Positions 54,209 through 63,815 of a stretch of 64,000 nucleotides of DNA are shown here, piece by piece. This DNA is from an uncultured Bacteroidales bacterium (GTDB taxonomy: Bacteria > Bacteroidota > Bacteroidia > Bacteroidales > Bacteroidaceae): contig CADCBH010000007.1 of NCBI GenBank assembly GCA_902799655.1, positions 92,778 to 156,777 of the forward strand. The letters are read 5' to 3'. Made by a program: the position numbers and the translations under genes. Positions within the stretch are counted from its first letter, which is position 1, and each line of letters opens with the position of its first letter. The notes beneath the pieces are model-generated. The model saw only the letters and a list, made by a program, of their open reading frames with translations, was not told the origin of the DNA and made no database searches.

Positions 54209-55438
54209 ATGAAGGAAGAACAGATATTAATACGCATCACAGGTCAGGACCGCCCAGGTCTGACGGCCTCTATCATGGGTATTCTGGCCAAATATGATGC
54301 CCAGATATTGGACATTGGCCAGGCAGACATCCACGAGACCCTTTCGCTGGGTATCTTGATACGCGTCGATGAAATGAAGGCTGGTCTGGCCATGAAGGAG
54401 TTGCTGTTCAAGGCTACGGAGCTGGGTGTTAACATCGGTTTTGCACCCATTAGCGACGACGAGTACGAGGACTGGGTGAGCCATCAAGGCAAGAACCGCT
54501 ATATCCTGATGGTACTGGGTCGCCAGTTGGAAGCCCGTCAGATTCAGGCCGCAACGCAGATTCTGGCCGATCAAGGGCTGAACATCGACTCCATTCTGCG
54601 CCTGACGGGTCGCAAGAGCATCAAGCAGCTCGACAAACACTCCCGTGCCTGTATTCAGTTCTCATTGCGCGGTGAGCCTATCAACCGCCAACAGATGCAG
54701 AGCCAGTTGATGAAACTGTCGAGCCAGATGGAGATAGACTTCTCGTTCCAACGCGACGACATGTTCCGCCGCATGCGCCGACTGATTTGCTTCGATATGG
54801 ACTCTACGCTCATCCAGACCGAGTGCATCGACGAGCTGGCCGAGCGCAATGGTGTAGGCGATCAGGTGCGTGCTATCACCGAGAGTGCTATGCGCGGCGA
54901 GATTGACTTCAAGGAGAGCTTCACCCGTCGTGTCGCCCTGCTGAAGGGACTCGATGTCAGCGTGATGCAGGACATTGCCGAGCATCTGCCAATAACTGAA
55001 GGCGTTGACCGTCTGATGACAATTCTCAAAACCTGTGGCTACAAGATAGCCATCCTCTCAGGTGGTTTCACCTATTTTGGCGAGTACCTACAGCGCCGCT
55101 ACGGCATCGACTATGTCTATGCCAACGAGTTGGAGGTGGGCGAAGACGGCAAGCTGACAGGTCGCTATGTCGGCGAGATTGTCGACGGTCATCGCAAAGC
55201 CGAGTTGCTCAAGCTCATCGCCCAGGTGGAGAAAGTGAATCTGGCCCAGACAATTGCCGTGGGCGATGGTGCCAACGACCTGCCAATGATCTCAGAAGCC
55301 GGTCTCGGTATCGCGTTCCACGCCAAGCCCCGTGTAGTGGCCAACGCCAAGCAGTCGATCAATACAATCGGCCTCGACGGTGTGCTTTATTTCCTGGGAT
55401 TTAAAGACAGCTATTTAGGAGAACAAGGAAAACTATAA
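54209..55438 (+). CDS. serB: Phosphoserine phosphatase with ACT domains
   Basis: The enzyme makes L-serine from phosphoserine. The 409-residue protein has two ACT-type domains (about 1-170, RITGQDRPGLTASIMG at the start) and a HAD domain with the catalytic pair Asp196 and Asp198 in FDMDSTL, plus ILSGGFTYFG and GDGANDLPM. The ACT part suggests feedback control by amino acids. Confidence 0.95.
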   Translation: MKEEQILIRITGQDRPGLTASIMGILAKYDAQILDIGQADIHETLSLGILIRVDEMKAGLAMKELLFKATELGVNIGFAPISDDEYEDWVSHQGKNRYILMVLGRQLEARQIQAATQILADQGLNIDSILRLTGRKSIKQLDKHSRACIQFSLRGEPINRQQMQSQLMKLSSQMEIDFSFQRDDMFRRMRRLICFDMDSTLIQTECIDELAERNGVGDQVRAITESAMRGEIDFKESFTRRVALLKGLDVSVMQDIAEHLPITEGVDRLMTILKTCGYKIAILSGGFTYFGEYLQRRYGIDYVYANELEVGEDGKLTGRYVGEIVDGHRKAELLKLIAQVEKVNLAQTIAVGDGANDLPMISEAGLGIAFHAKPRVVANAKQSINTIGLDGVLYFLGFKDSYLGEQGKL

Positions 55439-55450
55439 CGAATAATAAAA

Positions 55451-56737
55451 ATGAAGATATTATTGTTAGGCAGCGGTGGTCGTGAGCACGCCCTGGCCTG
55501 GAAGATTGCTCAGAGTAAGAAATGTGAGAAGTTGTATATTGCCCCAGGCAATGCCGGTACCAGTAATTGTGGCATCAACATTCCCATGAAGGCTGATGAC
55601 TTCGAAGTCATCAAACAATTCGTAGAGGCTGAAGAGATTGGTATGGTTGTCGTTGGCCCTGAAGACCCACTGGTAAAGGGCATTTATGATGACCTGAAGG
55701 CCGACGCCCGCACAAAGGACATCCCTGTCATTGGTCCCTCGAAGGCCGGTGCCGTCCTCGAAGGCTCCAAGGACTTTGCCAAGGCCTTCATGATGCGTCA
55801 TCATATCCCTACTGCTCGCTACGAAACCTTCGACGGCAACCATGTACAGGAAGGTTTAGCCTTCTTGGAGACCCTCCAGCCCCCCTATGTTCTCAAGGCC
55901 GACGGTCTTTGTGCCGGCAAGGGCGTCCTCATCCTCCCCACCCTCGATGAGGCCAAACGCGAGCTGAAGGAGATGCTGGGCGGCATGTTCGGCAATGCAT
56001 CAAGCCGCGTCGTCATAGAGGAATTCATGAGTGGTATCGAGTGTAGTGTCTTCGTGCTCACCGATGGCGAACACTACCAGATACTTCCTGAGGCCAAGGA
56101 CTACAAACGCATTGGCGAAGGCGATACCGGACTCAACACTGGCGGTATGGGAAGCGTATCTCCTGTGCCCTTTGCTACCAGCGAGTGGATGCAGAAGGTG
56201 GAAGACCGCATCATTCGTCCTACTGTCGAAGGTCTCAAAGCCGAAGGTATTGACTATAAGGGCTTTATCTTCTTCGGGCTCATCAACCGCACGAACACAA
56301 CTAGCGGCCAACCCGAGCCATACGTCATCGAGTACAACTGTCGCATGGGCGACCCCGAGACCGAGAGCGTCATGCTGCGACTGAAGAGCGACATCGTTGA
56401 CCTCTTCGAAGGTGTTGCCAATGGTCATCTCGATGAGTATCCCGTCGAGTTTGACGAGCGTGCAGCAGTTTGTGTCATGCTTGTCAGTGGCGGTTATCCC
56501 GAGGCCTACAAGAAAGGCTACCCCATCACAGGCATTGACGATGTCGAGGGTTCTATCGTCTTCCACGCCGGCACCACTACCAACAATGGTGAGGTGGTCA
56601 CCAACGGTGGACGTGTCATTGCCGTTTCATCTTATGGTAAAGATAAGGCCGAAGCCCTGCAAAAGTCCTTCGAGGAAGCCCAGAAGATTCAGTTCCAAGA
56701 CAAGTATTTCCGTCGCGACATCGGAGCAGACCTGTAA
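55451..56737 (+). CDS. purD: Phosphoribosylamine-glycine ligase
   Basis: This purine-synthesis enzyme (second step) has 428 residues and the ATP-grasp fold: [12 protein letters not shown] at the start, [11 protein letters not shown], the ATP site [13 protein letters not shown], and [13 protein letters not shown] near the metal site. It is preceded by serB at 12 bases and followed at once by a membrane protein gene. Confidence 0.97.
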   Translation: MKILLLGSGGREHALAWKIAQSKKCEKLYIAPGNAGTSNCGINIPMKADDFEVIKQFVEAEEIGMVVVGPEDPLVKGIYDDLKADARTKDIPVIGPSKAGAVLEGSKDFAKAFMMRHHIPTARYETFDGNHVQEGLAFLETLQPPYVLKADGLCAGKGVLILPTLDEAKRELKEMLGGMFGNASSRVVIEEFMSGIECSVFVLTDGEHYQILPEAKDYKRIGEGDTGLNTGGMGSVSPVPFATSEWMQKVEDRIIRPTVEGLKAEGIDYKGFIFFGLINRTNTTSGQPEPYVIEYNCRMGDPETESVMLRLKSDIVDLFEGVANGHLDEYPVEFDERAAVCVMLVSGGYPEAYKKGYPITGIDDVEGSIVFHAGTTTNNGEVVTNGGRVIAVSSYGKDKAEALQKSFEEAQKIQFQDKYFRRDIGADL

Positions 56738-57676
56738 ATGGCAAAACGACTGCAAAACACGATTGCGGAGAGCAGGTTTACCTTGCCGGCCATGTTGGTG
56801 TATGCCTTCATGATATGGCTGTCTTGCGGCCTGCTCAGCCATCACTGGTGGCTGCAGTTCGGTTGTTATGCCATCATCACCTATCTGATGGTGGAGCTCA
56901 ACACTGTCAACGTCCTCATCCGCATTTTCTCACGCATGGTCAGTGTCGCCTTTCTGACACTGTCATGCTGTGCGTGTTTTCTGTTCCCATCCCTGCGCGA
57001 GCTCGCCATGCTCTTGTTCATCACGGCAGGCGTGTTCATGCTCTTCTTCAGCTATCAGGACAAGAACTCAGGAGGATTAACCTTCTACGCGTTCTTTTTC
57101 TTCGGACTTGCCACGATGGCCTACGTCCACCTCTTTTTCTTCCTGCCAATGATGTGGATACTCATGCTGACCAATGTGTTGTCGCTGTCATGGCGCACAT
57201 GGGCAGCATCGTTGATAGGACTGGCCACCCCCTACTGGTTCGGTTCGCTATGGCTGATCTATCAAGGTGACGCCACTCTCTACATCGACCACTTCTCGGC
57301 ACTATTAGAATTCGAAGAGCCTTTTAATCTCGCAGGATGGATGCCCCACCAGAAGGTCACACTGGCCATAGTGGTTCTTCAGGCCATCATCGGCACCGTA
57401 CACTGCATTCGCAAGAGTTTCCTTGACAAGATTCGCACACGTCTCTTCTACGGTTTCTTTATCTGGGCCGACCTGGCTGCACTCGTCTTTGCCTTCCTAC
57501 AGCCCCAGCATTACAATGCCATGATGCTAATCATGATTGCATCGACCGCACCGCTCATCGCCCACTACTTCGCGCTGACCTCTACCAAGTTCACCAACTA
57601 TGTCTTCATGGCCATCACAGGCTCTACCTTCATCCTCACGCTTGTCAACATATGGATTACCTTATCTCTCTATTGA
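56738..57676 (+). CDS. Multi-pass inner membrane protein, function unknown
   Basis: The 312-residue protein has about nine hydrophobic helices, with basic residues on the predicted cytoplasmic loops. I recognise no catalytic motif. It starts at the base after the purD stop codon and overlaps the DedA-like gene by 25 bases, so the three are cotranscribed. It resembles conserved Bacteroidales membrane proteins of unknown role. Confidence 0.75.
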   Translation: MAKRLQNTIAESRFTLPAMLVYAFMIWLSCGLLSHHWWLQFGCYAIITYLMVELNTVNVLIRIFSRMVSVAFLTLSCCACFLFPSLRELAMLLFITAGVFMLFFSYQDKNSGGLTFYAFFFFGLATMAYVHLFFFLPMMWILMLTNVLSLSWRTWAASLIGLATPYWFGSLWLIYQGDATLYIDHFSALLEFEEPFNLAGWMPHQKVTLAIVVLQAIIGTVHCIRKSFLDKIRTRLFYGFFIWADLAALVFAFLQPQHYNAMMLIMIASTAPLIAHYFALTSTKFTNYVFMAITGSTFILTLVNIWITLSLY

Positions 57677-58104
57677 TTAGCTACGGCTATTGGGGCATGC
57701 TTATCACGGCTTTCGTGGCAGGTTCCTTCTTCCCCTTCTCCAGCGAGGCGGTGATGACAGGACTGCTTGCTGCCGGACTTGATCCGTGGGGACTTATCAT
57801 CTATGGTACCATTGGCAACGTGGCAGGAGGTATGTTCAACTACTTCGTTGGTCGACAGGGTAAGATTGAGTGGATAGAAAAATATTTGCACGTCAAACAA
57901 AAAGATCTCGACCGAGCCACCCGCTTCATGGCAGGTCACGGCGCATGGATGGGCTTCTTCGCCTTCGTACCTATTCTGGGCAGTGCCATCACCATCGTCC
58001 TCGGACTGATGCGTGCCAACATCCCCATATCACTCACCAGTATTACGCTGGGCAAGTTTCTGCGTTACGTCCTACTCATCTATGGTGTTCAATGGCTCAT
58101 ATAG
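57652..58104 (+). CDS. DedA/VTT-domain membrane protein, YqaA type
   Basis: The 150-residue inner membrane protein has the SNARE-associated (VTT) fold in its short YqaA form: FFPFSSEAVMTGLLAAG, NVAGGMFNYFVGRQG and FFAFVPILGSAITIVLGLMR. DedA-type proteins move lipids or help keep membrane potential. Two small hydrophobic genes in tandem after purD suggest a linked envelope role, which is speculative. Confidence 0.85.
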   Translation: MDYLISLLISYGYWGMLITAFVAGSFFPFSSEAVMTGLLAAGLDPWGLIIYGTIGNVAGGMFNYFVGRQGKIEWIEKYLHVKQKDLDRATRFMAGHGAWMGFFAFVPILGSAITIVLGLMRANIPISLTSITLGKFLRYVLLIYGVQWLI

Positions 58105-58147
58105 CGTTAAAAATGCTGAAACGTGCCGTGCTTCATATGATTTGTTG

Positions 58148-58156
58148 TAATTTTGC
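58148..58156 (+). promoter_or_regulatory. -7 element of the DUF2723 gene promoter
   Basis: TAATTTTGC, 34 bases before the ATG; no clear -33 element. Confidence 0.6.
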
Positions 58157-58190
58157 AGTTTAGAAAAGAATCATCAACATACAAACGATA

Positions 58191-61100
58191 ATGAAACAAT
58201 TCAGACTTGTGGACAACATCATGGGCTGGCTGGCCTTTGCCATCGCTGCCTTCGTGTATTGCTCCACTATTGAACCAACAGCCTCCTTCTGGGACTGTCC
58301 CGAATTCATCTCAACAGGCTATAAACTGGAAATCGGTCACCCACCCGGTGCACCGTTCTTCATGCTCACTGCCAATCTGTTCTCACAGTTTGCCTCTGAC
58401 CCTAGCCATGTAGCCTACATGGTCAACATGATGAGTGCCCTGCTCTCAGCAGCCACCATTCTGTTCCTGTTCTGGACTGTCTCACATCTGGCCAGACGGT
58501 TGCTCATCAAGCAGGAGGACTTCCGCGAGGCCCAGACACTGGCCGACCTGTCGTGGTATAAGGTGATTGCCATCGAGGCTTCGGCCATGGTGGGAGCACT
58601 TATCTATACCTTTAGCGATACCTTCTGGTTTTCGGCAGTCGAGGGTGAGGTATATGCCTACTCATCGGCATTCACGGCTGTGGTATTCTGGCTCATTCTG
58701 AAATGGGAAGACGAGGCCGACAAGCCCCATGCCGACCGCTGGCTGGTACTGATTATGTATATGACGGGCCTCTCCATAGGTGTCCACCTGCTGAACCTAT
58801 TGTGTCTGCCTGCCATCGTGCTGGTGTACTACTATCGCAAGTTCCCCATCGACGATCCCAAGCGCGACCTGAAGGGCTCGCTATTTGCACTGTTCATCTC
58901 TGTCGTCATCCTGGCTGCCGTACTCTATGGTGTCGTACCAGGCATCGTACAGGTGGGCGGTTGGTTCGAGCTGTTGTTTGTCAACGTACTGGGTTGTCCT
59001 TTCAATACGGGTGAGATTGTCTATATCTTCCTACTCATTGGCGTGATGATATGGGCCATTTGGGAGACCCAACGTTCCACACCCAATGTTCAGCGTCAGA
59101 ACATCGCTTTCCTGCTGGCCGTTGCCATGCTGGGTATTCCCTTCTACGGTCACGGCTGGTCAGCTGCCCTTATCGGTATCATCGTATTGATTGTGATGTG
59201 GCTGATTCTGGGCTACAAGCGCGACAAGAAGCCACTGGTATCGGCACGTGTCAAGAACACATCGCTGCTCTGCATGCTGATGCTGATGATTGGCTACTCA
59301 TCCTACGCCCTCATCGTCATCCGTTCGTCGGCCAACCCGCCTATGGACCAGAACTCACCCGAGGATATCTTCACCTTGGGCGAATACCTGGGTCGTGAGC
59401 AGTATGGTCAGCGCCCATTATTCTATGGACAGGCCTACACCTCTCAGGTAGCCCTCGAGAAGGATGGTGAATACTGTCGTCCTGTTATGACAAAGGGTGA
59501 CCCCGTCTGGCAGCGCAAGGAGAAGGCATCTCCCGACGAGAAGGACGAATACTTTGTAGTACGCACCAAGGACGAATACAAATATGCGCAGAACATGTTC
59601 TTCCCACGCATGTATAGCTCAGCCCATCGTGGCAATTACGAGAGCTGGATGGGTGAGATCAGTGGTCACGAGGAACTCTACGACCGCTGTGGTGAGATGG
59701 TGAGCGTCAAAGTGCCCTCACAATTTGAGAATCTGCGCTTCTTCATCTCCTACCAGTGTAACTTCATGTACTGGCGCTACTTCATGTGGAACTTTGCCGG
59801 TCGCCAGAACGACCTGCAGGGTAATGGCGAATTGGAGCATGGCAACTGGATTACCGGCTTCGACTGGTTCGACAACTGGCGACTGGGAGACCAGTCGAAG
59901 CTGCCCGACGAGCTCAAGGAGAACAAGGGACATAACGTCTTCTACTGTCTGCCGCTGCTGCTGGGTCTCATCGGCCTCTTCTGGCAGTCGCTGGGCAAGC
60001 ACTTCAACAATGCCAAGGACCAGACAGGTATCCGCCAGTTCTGGGTGGTATTCTTCCTGTTCTTCATGACGGGTCTTGCCATTGTCATCTACCTCAACCA
60101 GACACCCTCACAGCCCCGTGAGCGAGACTATGCATACGCTGGTTCGTTCTATGCCTATGCCATCTGGTGCGGCTTGGGCGTTGTGGCCCTCATCGAGATT
60201 TTGAAGGGCTATCTGAAGAAGGTCAATCCCGCTGTTCTGGCTGCTGTCATATCCGTAGCCTGCCTCTTCGTTCCTATTCAGATGGCCTCTCAGACATGGG
60301 ATGACCACGACCGCAGCAACCGCTACACCTGCCGCGACTTCGGACAGAACTATCTGATGACGCTACAGGACAAGGGCAACCCCATCATCTATACCAATGG
60401 TGATAACGACACCTTCCCCTTGTGGTACAATCAGGATGTTGAGGGTGTGCGCACCGATGCCCGTGTCTGCAACCTCTCCTACCTGCAGACCGACTGGTAT
60501 ATCGACCAGATGCGTCGTCCTGCCTACGACTCGCCCAGCGTACCTATCTCGTGGGAGCGCATCGAGTACTGTGCAGGCACTAATGAGTATGTGAGCATTG
60601 AACCCGACATGAAGGAGGCAGTACTCAAGTTCTATGAGCAGAGTCCAGAGGAAGCCCGCCAGCAGTTTGGCGACGAGCCCTTCGAGTTGAAGAACGTGCT
60701 GAAATACTGGATACGCTCTAAGAATGAAGACCTGCACATGATACCTACCGACACGCTCTATATGACCATTGACAAGGAGGCCGTTCGTCGCAGTGGCATG
60801 ATGATGGCTGCCGACTCTATCCCTGACCGCATGGTTATCTCGCTGAAAGGCAAGCGCGCGCTATATAAAGGTGACATCATGATTCTCGAAATGCTGGCCC
60901 AGTGCAACTGGGAGCGTCCTATCTACGTGGCTGTCAGCGTAGGCGATGACAACTACATCAATCTGGGCGACAACGTCATCACCGAGGGTCTCGCCTATCG
61001 TATCACACCGTTTACCACGACGCACAACGGCAAGACAATTCCTGGTGTCAAGAACTTCGATACCGAGAAGACTTACGACAATGTAATGCACCGCTTCAAG

Positions 61101-61586
61101 TTCGGTGGTCTCGACAAGCCAGGCATCTACATCGACGAGACGGTGATGCGCATGTGCTACACCCATCGTCGCATCATGGCCAAGCTGGCCCTTGAACTGC
61201 TCTATGAGGGCAAGGACAAGAAGGCCGAGGAGGTGCTGCGCTATACAGAGAAGATGATTCCCAGCTATAATGTAGCCCACAACTACAGTTCCGGCTCACT
61301 CGACATGGCTCGTGTCTGGGCATCACTTGGCAAGAAGAAGGAAGCCATCGCCATCATCAACAAGATGTGGCAGAACTCCGCTCAGTATATGAAGTGGTTC
61401 TGTTCGCTCGAAGACTTCCGTTTCAACTCAGCCAAGAACGACTGCCTCATGCACTTCTACATCCTCGAGCAGCTCGCCGGACTCACCGAGGCCATCGATG
61501 AGAAGCTGTATGATCAGAGAATGAAGGAACTCACCATCCTCGGCAACTTCTATGAGCAGAGAGGTGGCAAAATCTACGAAGAATAA
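58191..61586 (+). CDS. DUF2723 membrane protein, protein-O-mannosyltransferase-like
   Basis: This 1131-residue protein has about a dozen membrane helices in its first ~730 residues and a soluble C-terminal part with TPR-like helices (around 980-1090). The N-terminus shows the DUF2723 signature FWDCPEFISTGYKLEIGHPPGAPFF, in which an Asp-containing first loop recalls GT-C glycosyltransferases. It is a plausible envelope glycosyltransferase; neither donor nor target is known. Followed by a polysaccharide deacetylase gene. Confidence 0.85.
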   Translation: MKQFRLVDNIMGWLAFAIAAFVYCSTIEPTASFWDCPEFISTGYKLEIGHPPGAPFFMLTANLFSQFASDPSHVAYMVNMMSALLSAATILFLFWTVSHLARRLLIKQEDFREAQTLADLSWYKVIAIEASAMVGALIYTFSDTFWFSAVEGEVYAYSSAFTAVVFWLILKWEDEADKPHADRWLVLIMYMTGLSIGVHLLNLLCLPAIVLVYYYRKFPIDDPKRDLKGSLFALFISVVILAAVLYGVVPGIVQVGGWFELLFVNVLGCPFNTGEIVYIFLLIGVMIWAIWETQRSTPNVQRQNIAFLLAVAMLGIPFYGHGWSAALIGIIVLIVMWLILGYKRDKKPLVSARVKNTSLLCMLMLMIGYSSYALIVIRSSANPPMDQNSPEDIFTLGEYLGREQYGQRPLFYGQAYTSQVALEKDGEYCRPVMTKGDPVWQRKEKASPDEKDEYFVVRTKDEYKYAQNMFFPRMYSSAHRGNYESWMGEISGHEELYDRCGEMVSVKVPSQFENLRFFISYQCNFMYWRYFMWNFAGRQNDLQGNGELEHGNWITGFDWFDNWRLGDQSKLPDELKENKGHNVFYCLPLLLGLIGLFWQSLGKHFNNAKDQTGIRQFWVVFFLFFMTGLAIVIYLNQTPSQPRERDYAYAGSFYAYAIWCGLGVVALIEILKGYLKKVNPAVLAAVISVACLFVPIQMASQTWDDHDRSNRYTCRDFGQNYLMTLQDKGNPIIYTNGDNDTFPLWYNQDVEGVRTDARVCNLSYLQTDWYIDQMRRPAYDSPSVPISWERIEYCAGTNEYVSIEPDMKEAVLKFYEQSPEEARQQFGDEPFELKNVLKYWIRSKNEDLHMIPTDTLYMTIDKEAVRRSGMMMAADSIPDRMVISLKGKRALYKGDIMILEMLAQCNWERPIYVAVSVGDDNYINLGDNVITEGLAYRITPFTTTHNGKTIPGVKNFDTEKTYDNVMHRFKFGGLDKPGIYIDETVMRMCYTHRRIMAKLALELLYEGKDKKAEEVLRYTEKMIPSYNVAHNYSSGSLDMARVWASLGKKKEAIAIINKMWQNSAQYMKWFCSLEDFRFNSAKNDCLMHFYILEQLAGLTEAIDEKLYDQRMKELTILGNFYEQRGGKIYEE

Positions 61587-61613
61587 CAACGGGACACCAG
61601 AGAAAACGAAAGC

Positions 61614-62225
61614 ATGATTATCGAGCAACCCTCCATGTGGCTGCGCTGGATGTACCCCAAGGCGCTCTGGCGTATGGACCCCAACGAGAAGGCAGTCTAT
61701 CTGACCTTCGACGACGGGCCCATACCCGAGGCAACGCCCTTCATTCTCGATACGCTGGCTAAGTATGGCGTCAAAGCCACCTTCTTCATGGTAGGCGACA
61801 ACGTGCGCAAATACCCTGAGCTACACCAGCGCGTCATCGACGAGGGCCATCGCATTGGCAATCACACCCACAACCACATAGGCGGTTTGCGTCATTCGGT
61901 TCATGAATACAGCTATAACGTTGAGAAAGCCAATGCCTATCTGCATACCAATCTGGTGCGCCCACCCCACGGATGGATGCGCCACGACCAATATGCCTGG
62001 CTATCACGAAAGTTCAAGATTGTGATGTGGGACGTCGTCACACGCGACTACTCCAAATGGATGACGGCTACCGACGTTCTCAACAATGTGAAGCGCTATA
62101 CGCGCAACGGCAGCATCATCACCTTCCACGACTCGCTGAAAAGTATCGAGAAGTTACGCATTGCACTGCCTGCTGCCATAGAGTGGCTTCAAGAACAGGG
62201 ATATGTCTTTAAGATCTTTGACTAA
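61614..62225 (+). CDS. Polysaccharide deacetylase family protein
   Basis: The 203-residue protein has the NodB domain: TFDDGP with Asp33-Asp34, the metal-binding GNHTHNH, and RPPHGWM. It would remove acetyl groups from an amino sugar in a glycan. There is no signal peptide, so it may act in the cytoplasm or rely on an undetected anchor. It starts 27 bases after DUF2723 and its end overlaps queH by 17 bases on the other strand. Confidence 0.88.
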   Translation: MIIEQPSMWLRWMYPKALWRMDPNEKAVYLTFDDGPIPEATPFILDTLAKYGVKATFFMVGDNVRKYPELHQRVIDEGHRIGNHTHNHIGGLRHSVHEYSYNVEKANAYLHTNLVRPPHGWMRHDQYAWLSRKFKIVMWDVVTRDYSKWMTATDVLNNVKRYTRNGSIITFHDSLKSIEKLRIALPAAIEWLQEQGYVFKIFD

Positions 62226-62787
62226 ACTCACAGCCACAATACTGCTGATTGTAGAAGTCATACTGGCGCAACAACTCGTTGCGCCTTTCTTGTAGTCCTC
62301 CCTTTCGCCAGTTCTGAGCCCAGAACGTCACGCCCTCTACCCTTTCCTGGGCGTGCTGACCAGCCTCCGCAATCTGATCCAGACGTTTCCAGCGCGATGA
62401 GGCCAACGTGGTGGTGAAATACTGAATGCCCAGCGCCTTAGCCTGCAAGGCCGCCACAGTCAGACGATAGGTGAAGCACTGCAGACAGCGCCCTCCCCTC
62501 TCGGGTTCACCCTCCAAGCCTTTTACAGCCTCCAGCCACCGTTCATGGTCGTAGTCGCCATCTATCCAGCGTAGCCCCAGGCTCTCCGCATGGCGCTTGC
62601 TCTCCTCCTTGCGAATCTCATATTCCTCGCGTGGCCAGATATTCGGATTGAAATAGAAGATGACGGGGCGTACACCATGCGCCAGCATCCACTCTACGAT
62701 AGCCGACGAGCATGGCGCACAGCAGGCATGCAACAGCACCTCCTCTGCCCCCTCAGGCACCACTATCTCATTGCGTTGTTTCTTCAT
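62209..62787 (-). CDS. queH: Epoxyqueuosine reductase QueH
   Basis: The enzyme makes queuosine at the tRNA wobble position from epoxyqueuosine. The 192-residue protein has the cysteine signatures HACCAPCSS, GRCLQCF and QYCGCEF that bind the iron-sulfur cluster and iron in this DUF208 family. The frame is open to a TTG at 62796, but the -7 element occupies that site, so the ATG at 62787 is the start. Confidence 0.93.
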   Translation of the reverse strand: MKKQRNEIVVPEGAEEVLLHACCAPCSSAIVEWMLAHGVRPVIFYFNPNIWPREEYEIRKEESKRHAESLGLRWIDGDYDHERWLEAVKGLEGEPERGGRCLQCFTYRLTVAALQAKALGIQYFTTTLASSRWKRLDQIAEAGQHAQERVEGVTFWAQNWRKGGLQERRNELLRQYDFYNQQYCGCEFSQRS

Positions 62788-62792
62788 ACGCT

Positions 62793-62801
62793 GCAAAGGT
62801 A
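62793..62801 (-). promoter_or_regulatory. -7 element of the queH promoter
   Basis: TACCTTTGC on the minus strand, ending five bases before the queH ATG, so the transcript should be leaderless or nearly so. Confidence 0.7.
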
Positions 62802-62823
62802 CTACTTTTTTATGGAACCCCCG

Positions 62824-62832
62824 TACCTTTGC
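62824..62832 (+). promoter_or_regulatory. Orphan plus-strand -7 element
   Basis: TACCTTTGC divergent from the queH promoter; no plus-strand gene follows before the hairpin at 62913-62948. Confidence 0.5.
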
Positions 62833-62837
62833 ATCAG

Positions 62838-62948
62838 ATTCTTTTTCATTATTGTTTTAAGTTAGTAGTTTTTTCATAAGATTCTTTTAGTTAGTAATTG
62901 GTTAGTTATTGAATCATAAAGGCCCGCAGAGATGCGAGCCTTTATGAT
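62838..62948 (+). ncRNA. Candidate short transcript of about 110 bases
   Basis: A T-rich stretch with repeated TTAGTTAG words lies between the orphan promoter and a strong hairpin. No convincing ORF is present. The layout (promoter, GTTAGTTAG words, hairpin) recalls the unit at 46570-46670. It is either a small RNA or an intergenic relic. Confidence 0.3.
62913..62948. terminator. Strong hairpin between queH and higA
   Basis: ATCATAAAGGC (62913-62923) pairs with GCCTTTATGAT (62938-62948), and CGC (62925-62927) with GCG (62934-62936). There is no clean T run on either side, but it lies 39 bases after the higA stop and may end that operon. Confidence 0.55.
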
Positions 62949-62986
62949 GTAGTATAGTAGAGAGGATTATTCAGATGCAAAGTGAA

Positions 62987-63376
62987 TCACGAGAACCGTC
63001 CCGTTTTTTCCTCGCCTACCCAGCCAAATCTACGAACCAACTCACGAAGCAGGCTGCGATCACCAATAGGAATCGTGATAGCGATAGTCTCTTTCTCATT
63101 GTTATCACTTGCAGGATTTGCTGATTCCAACTCATACTGCGTCTGTGCAGCCAACAGCACTTTTGCAGGCAGACCGATAGCCGACTCTATCTTTACGGCC
63201 AAGTCTGTAGTAAGCGCACGCTTGCCGTTCAGCACCTCGCTCAGATGCGAAGCCTGAACACCAACCATCTTAGCGAAATCCTTCTGACTGATTCCGCGCT
63301 CCTCCAGTTCTGGCTTAATCATCATACCAGGATGCACAGCCATGAAAGGTGCAGGGTTTTCATTTCTTGTTGCCAT
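62987..63376 (-). CDS. higA: HigA-type antitoxin (XRE family)
   Basis: This 129-residue protein has an XRE helix-turn-helix at about residues 20-75 (MMIKPELEERGISQKDFAKMVGVQASHLSEVL), the form found in HigA antidotes. It should neutralise the toxin and repress the operon. It is encoded second, overlapping higB by 17 bases, the toxin-first order typical of HigBA. Confidence 0.9.
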   Translation of the reverse strand: MATRNENPAPFMAVHPGMMIKPELEERGISQKDFAKMVGVQASHLSEVLNGKRALTTDLAVKIESAIGLPAKVLLAAQTQYELESANPASDNNEKETIAITIPIGDRSLLRELVRRFGWVGEEKTGRFS

Positions 63377-63680
63377 AATGCGTATCGTCTAAACATAAAA
63401 CCGTTATACTTATTCCTCCTTCAAATTCTCTAAAAAGTATTCTCTCCACCATTCCGTTGACCACCCGGATGGAACTCATGCCATTGGTTCCTGCCAGTTG
63501 TTCGTAATGAAGGAACGAGATTGCTCGCAGGTCGCTTGCCACATCAACCAGTCGCATATAGTTGTATGCAGTGGCGAGCGCTTTCATGAACTTCGCATTA
63601 CGGGTGTACTTCTTATATTTGCTGTTACGTCCCGTCGTGATCAGTTCTTCCAAGTCCGTGTCTTCAAAGACTATTTTCAT
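63360..63680 (-). CDS. higB: HigB-type toxin (RelE superfamily)
   Basis: The 106-residue protein has the RelE/HigB fold pattern: a helical N-terminal half, then LAGTNGMSSIRVVNGMVERILFREF and a C-terminal LDDTHYGNK with the conserved His. HigB toxins cut mRNA on the ribosome. It begins 22 bases downstream of a TATATTTGC promoter element next to a palindrome. Confidence 0.88.
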   Translation of the reverse strand: MKIVFEDTDLEELITTGRNSKYKKYTRNAKFMKALATAYNYMRLVDVASDLRAISFLHYEQLAGTNGMSSIRVVNGMVERILFREFEGGISITVLCLDDTHYGNKK

Positions 63681-63701
63681 CTTCTATGTTGTAATTATGC
63701 T

Positions 63702-63710
63702 GCAAATATA
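63702..63710 (-). promoter_or_regulatory. -7 element of the higBA promoter
   Basis: TATATTTGC on the minus strand, 21 bases before the higB ATG. Confidence 0.6.
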
Positions 63711-63718
63711 AGTCAAAA

Positions 63719-63734
63719 TTCCCAAATATGGGAA
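63719..63734. promoter_or_regulatory. Inverted repeat upstream of higBA, candidate HigA operator
   Basis: TTCCCA (63719-63724), AATA, TGGGAA (63729-63734) is a perfect 6-bp inverted repeat between the -7 and -33 positions. Confidence 0.5.
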
Positions 63735-63815
63735 TATTTTACAGAATAATTATCACTTTTTAACTTATACCATCCCCACACTTCCCTCTTCCATCAGACT
63801 TCAGACATCATTTCC

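Noticed and set aside
63700-63750. Possible attachment site or IS end at the TTCCCA/TGGGAA inverted repeat
   Set aside because: Its position at the higBA promoter fits an operator better, and no matching end or target duplication is seen.
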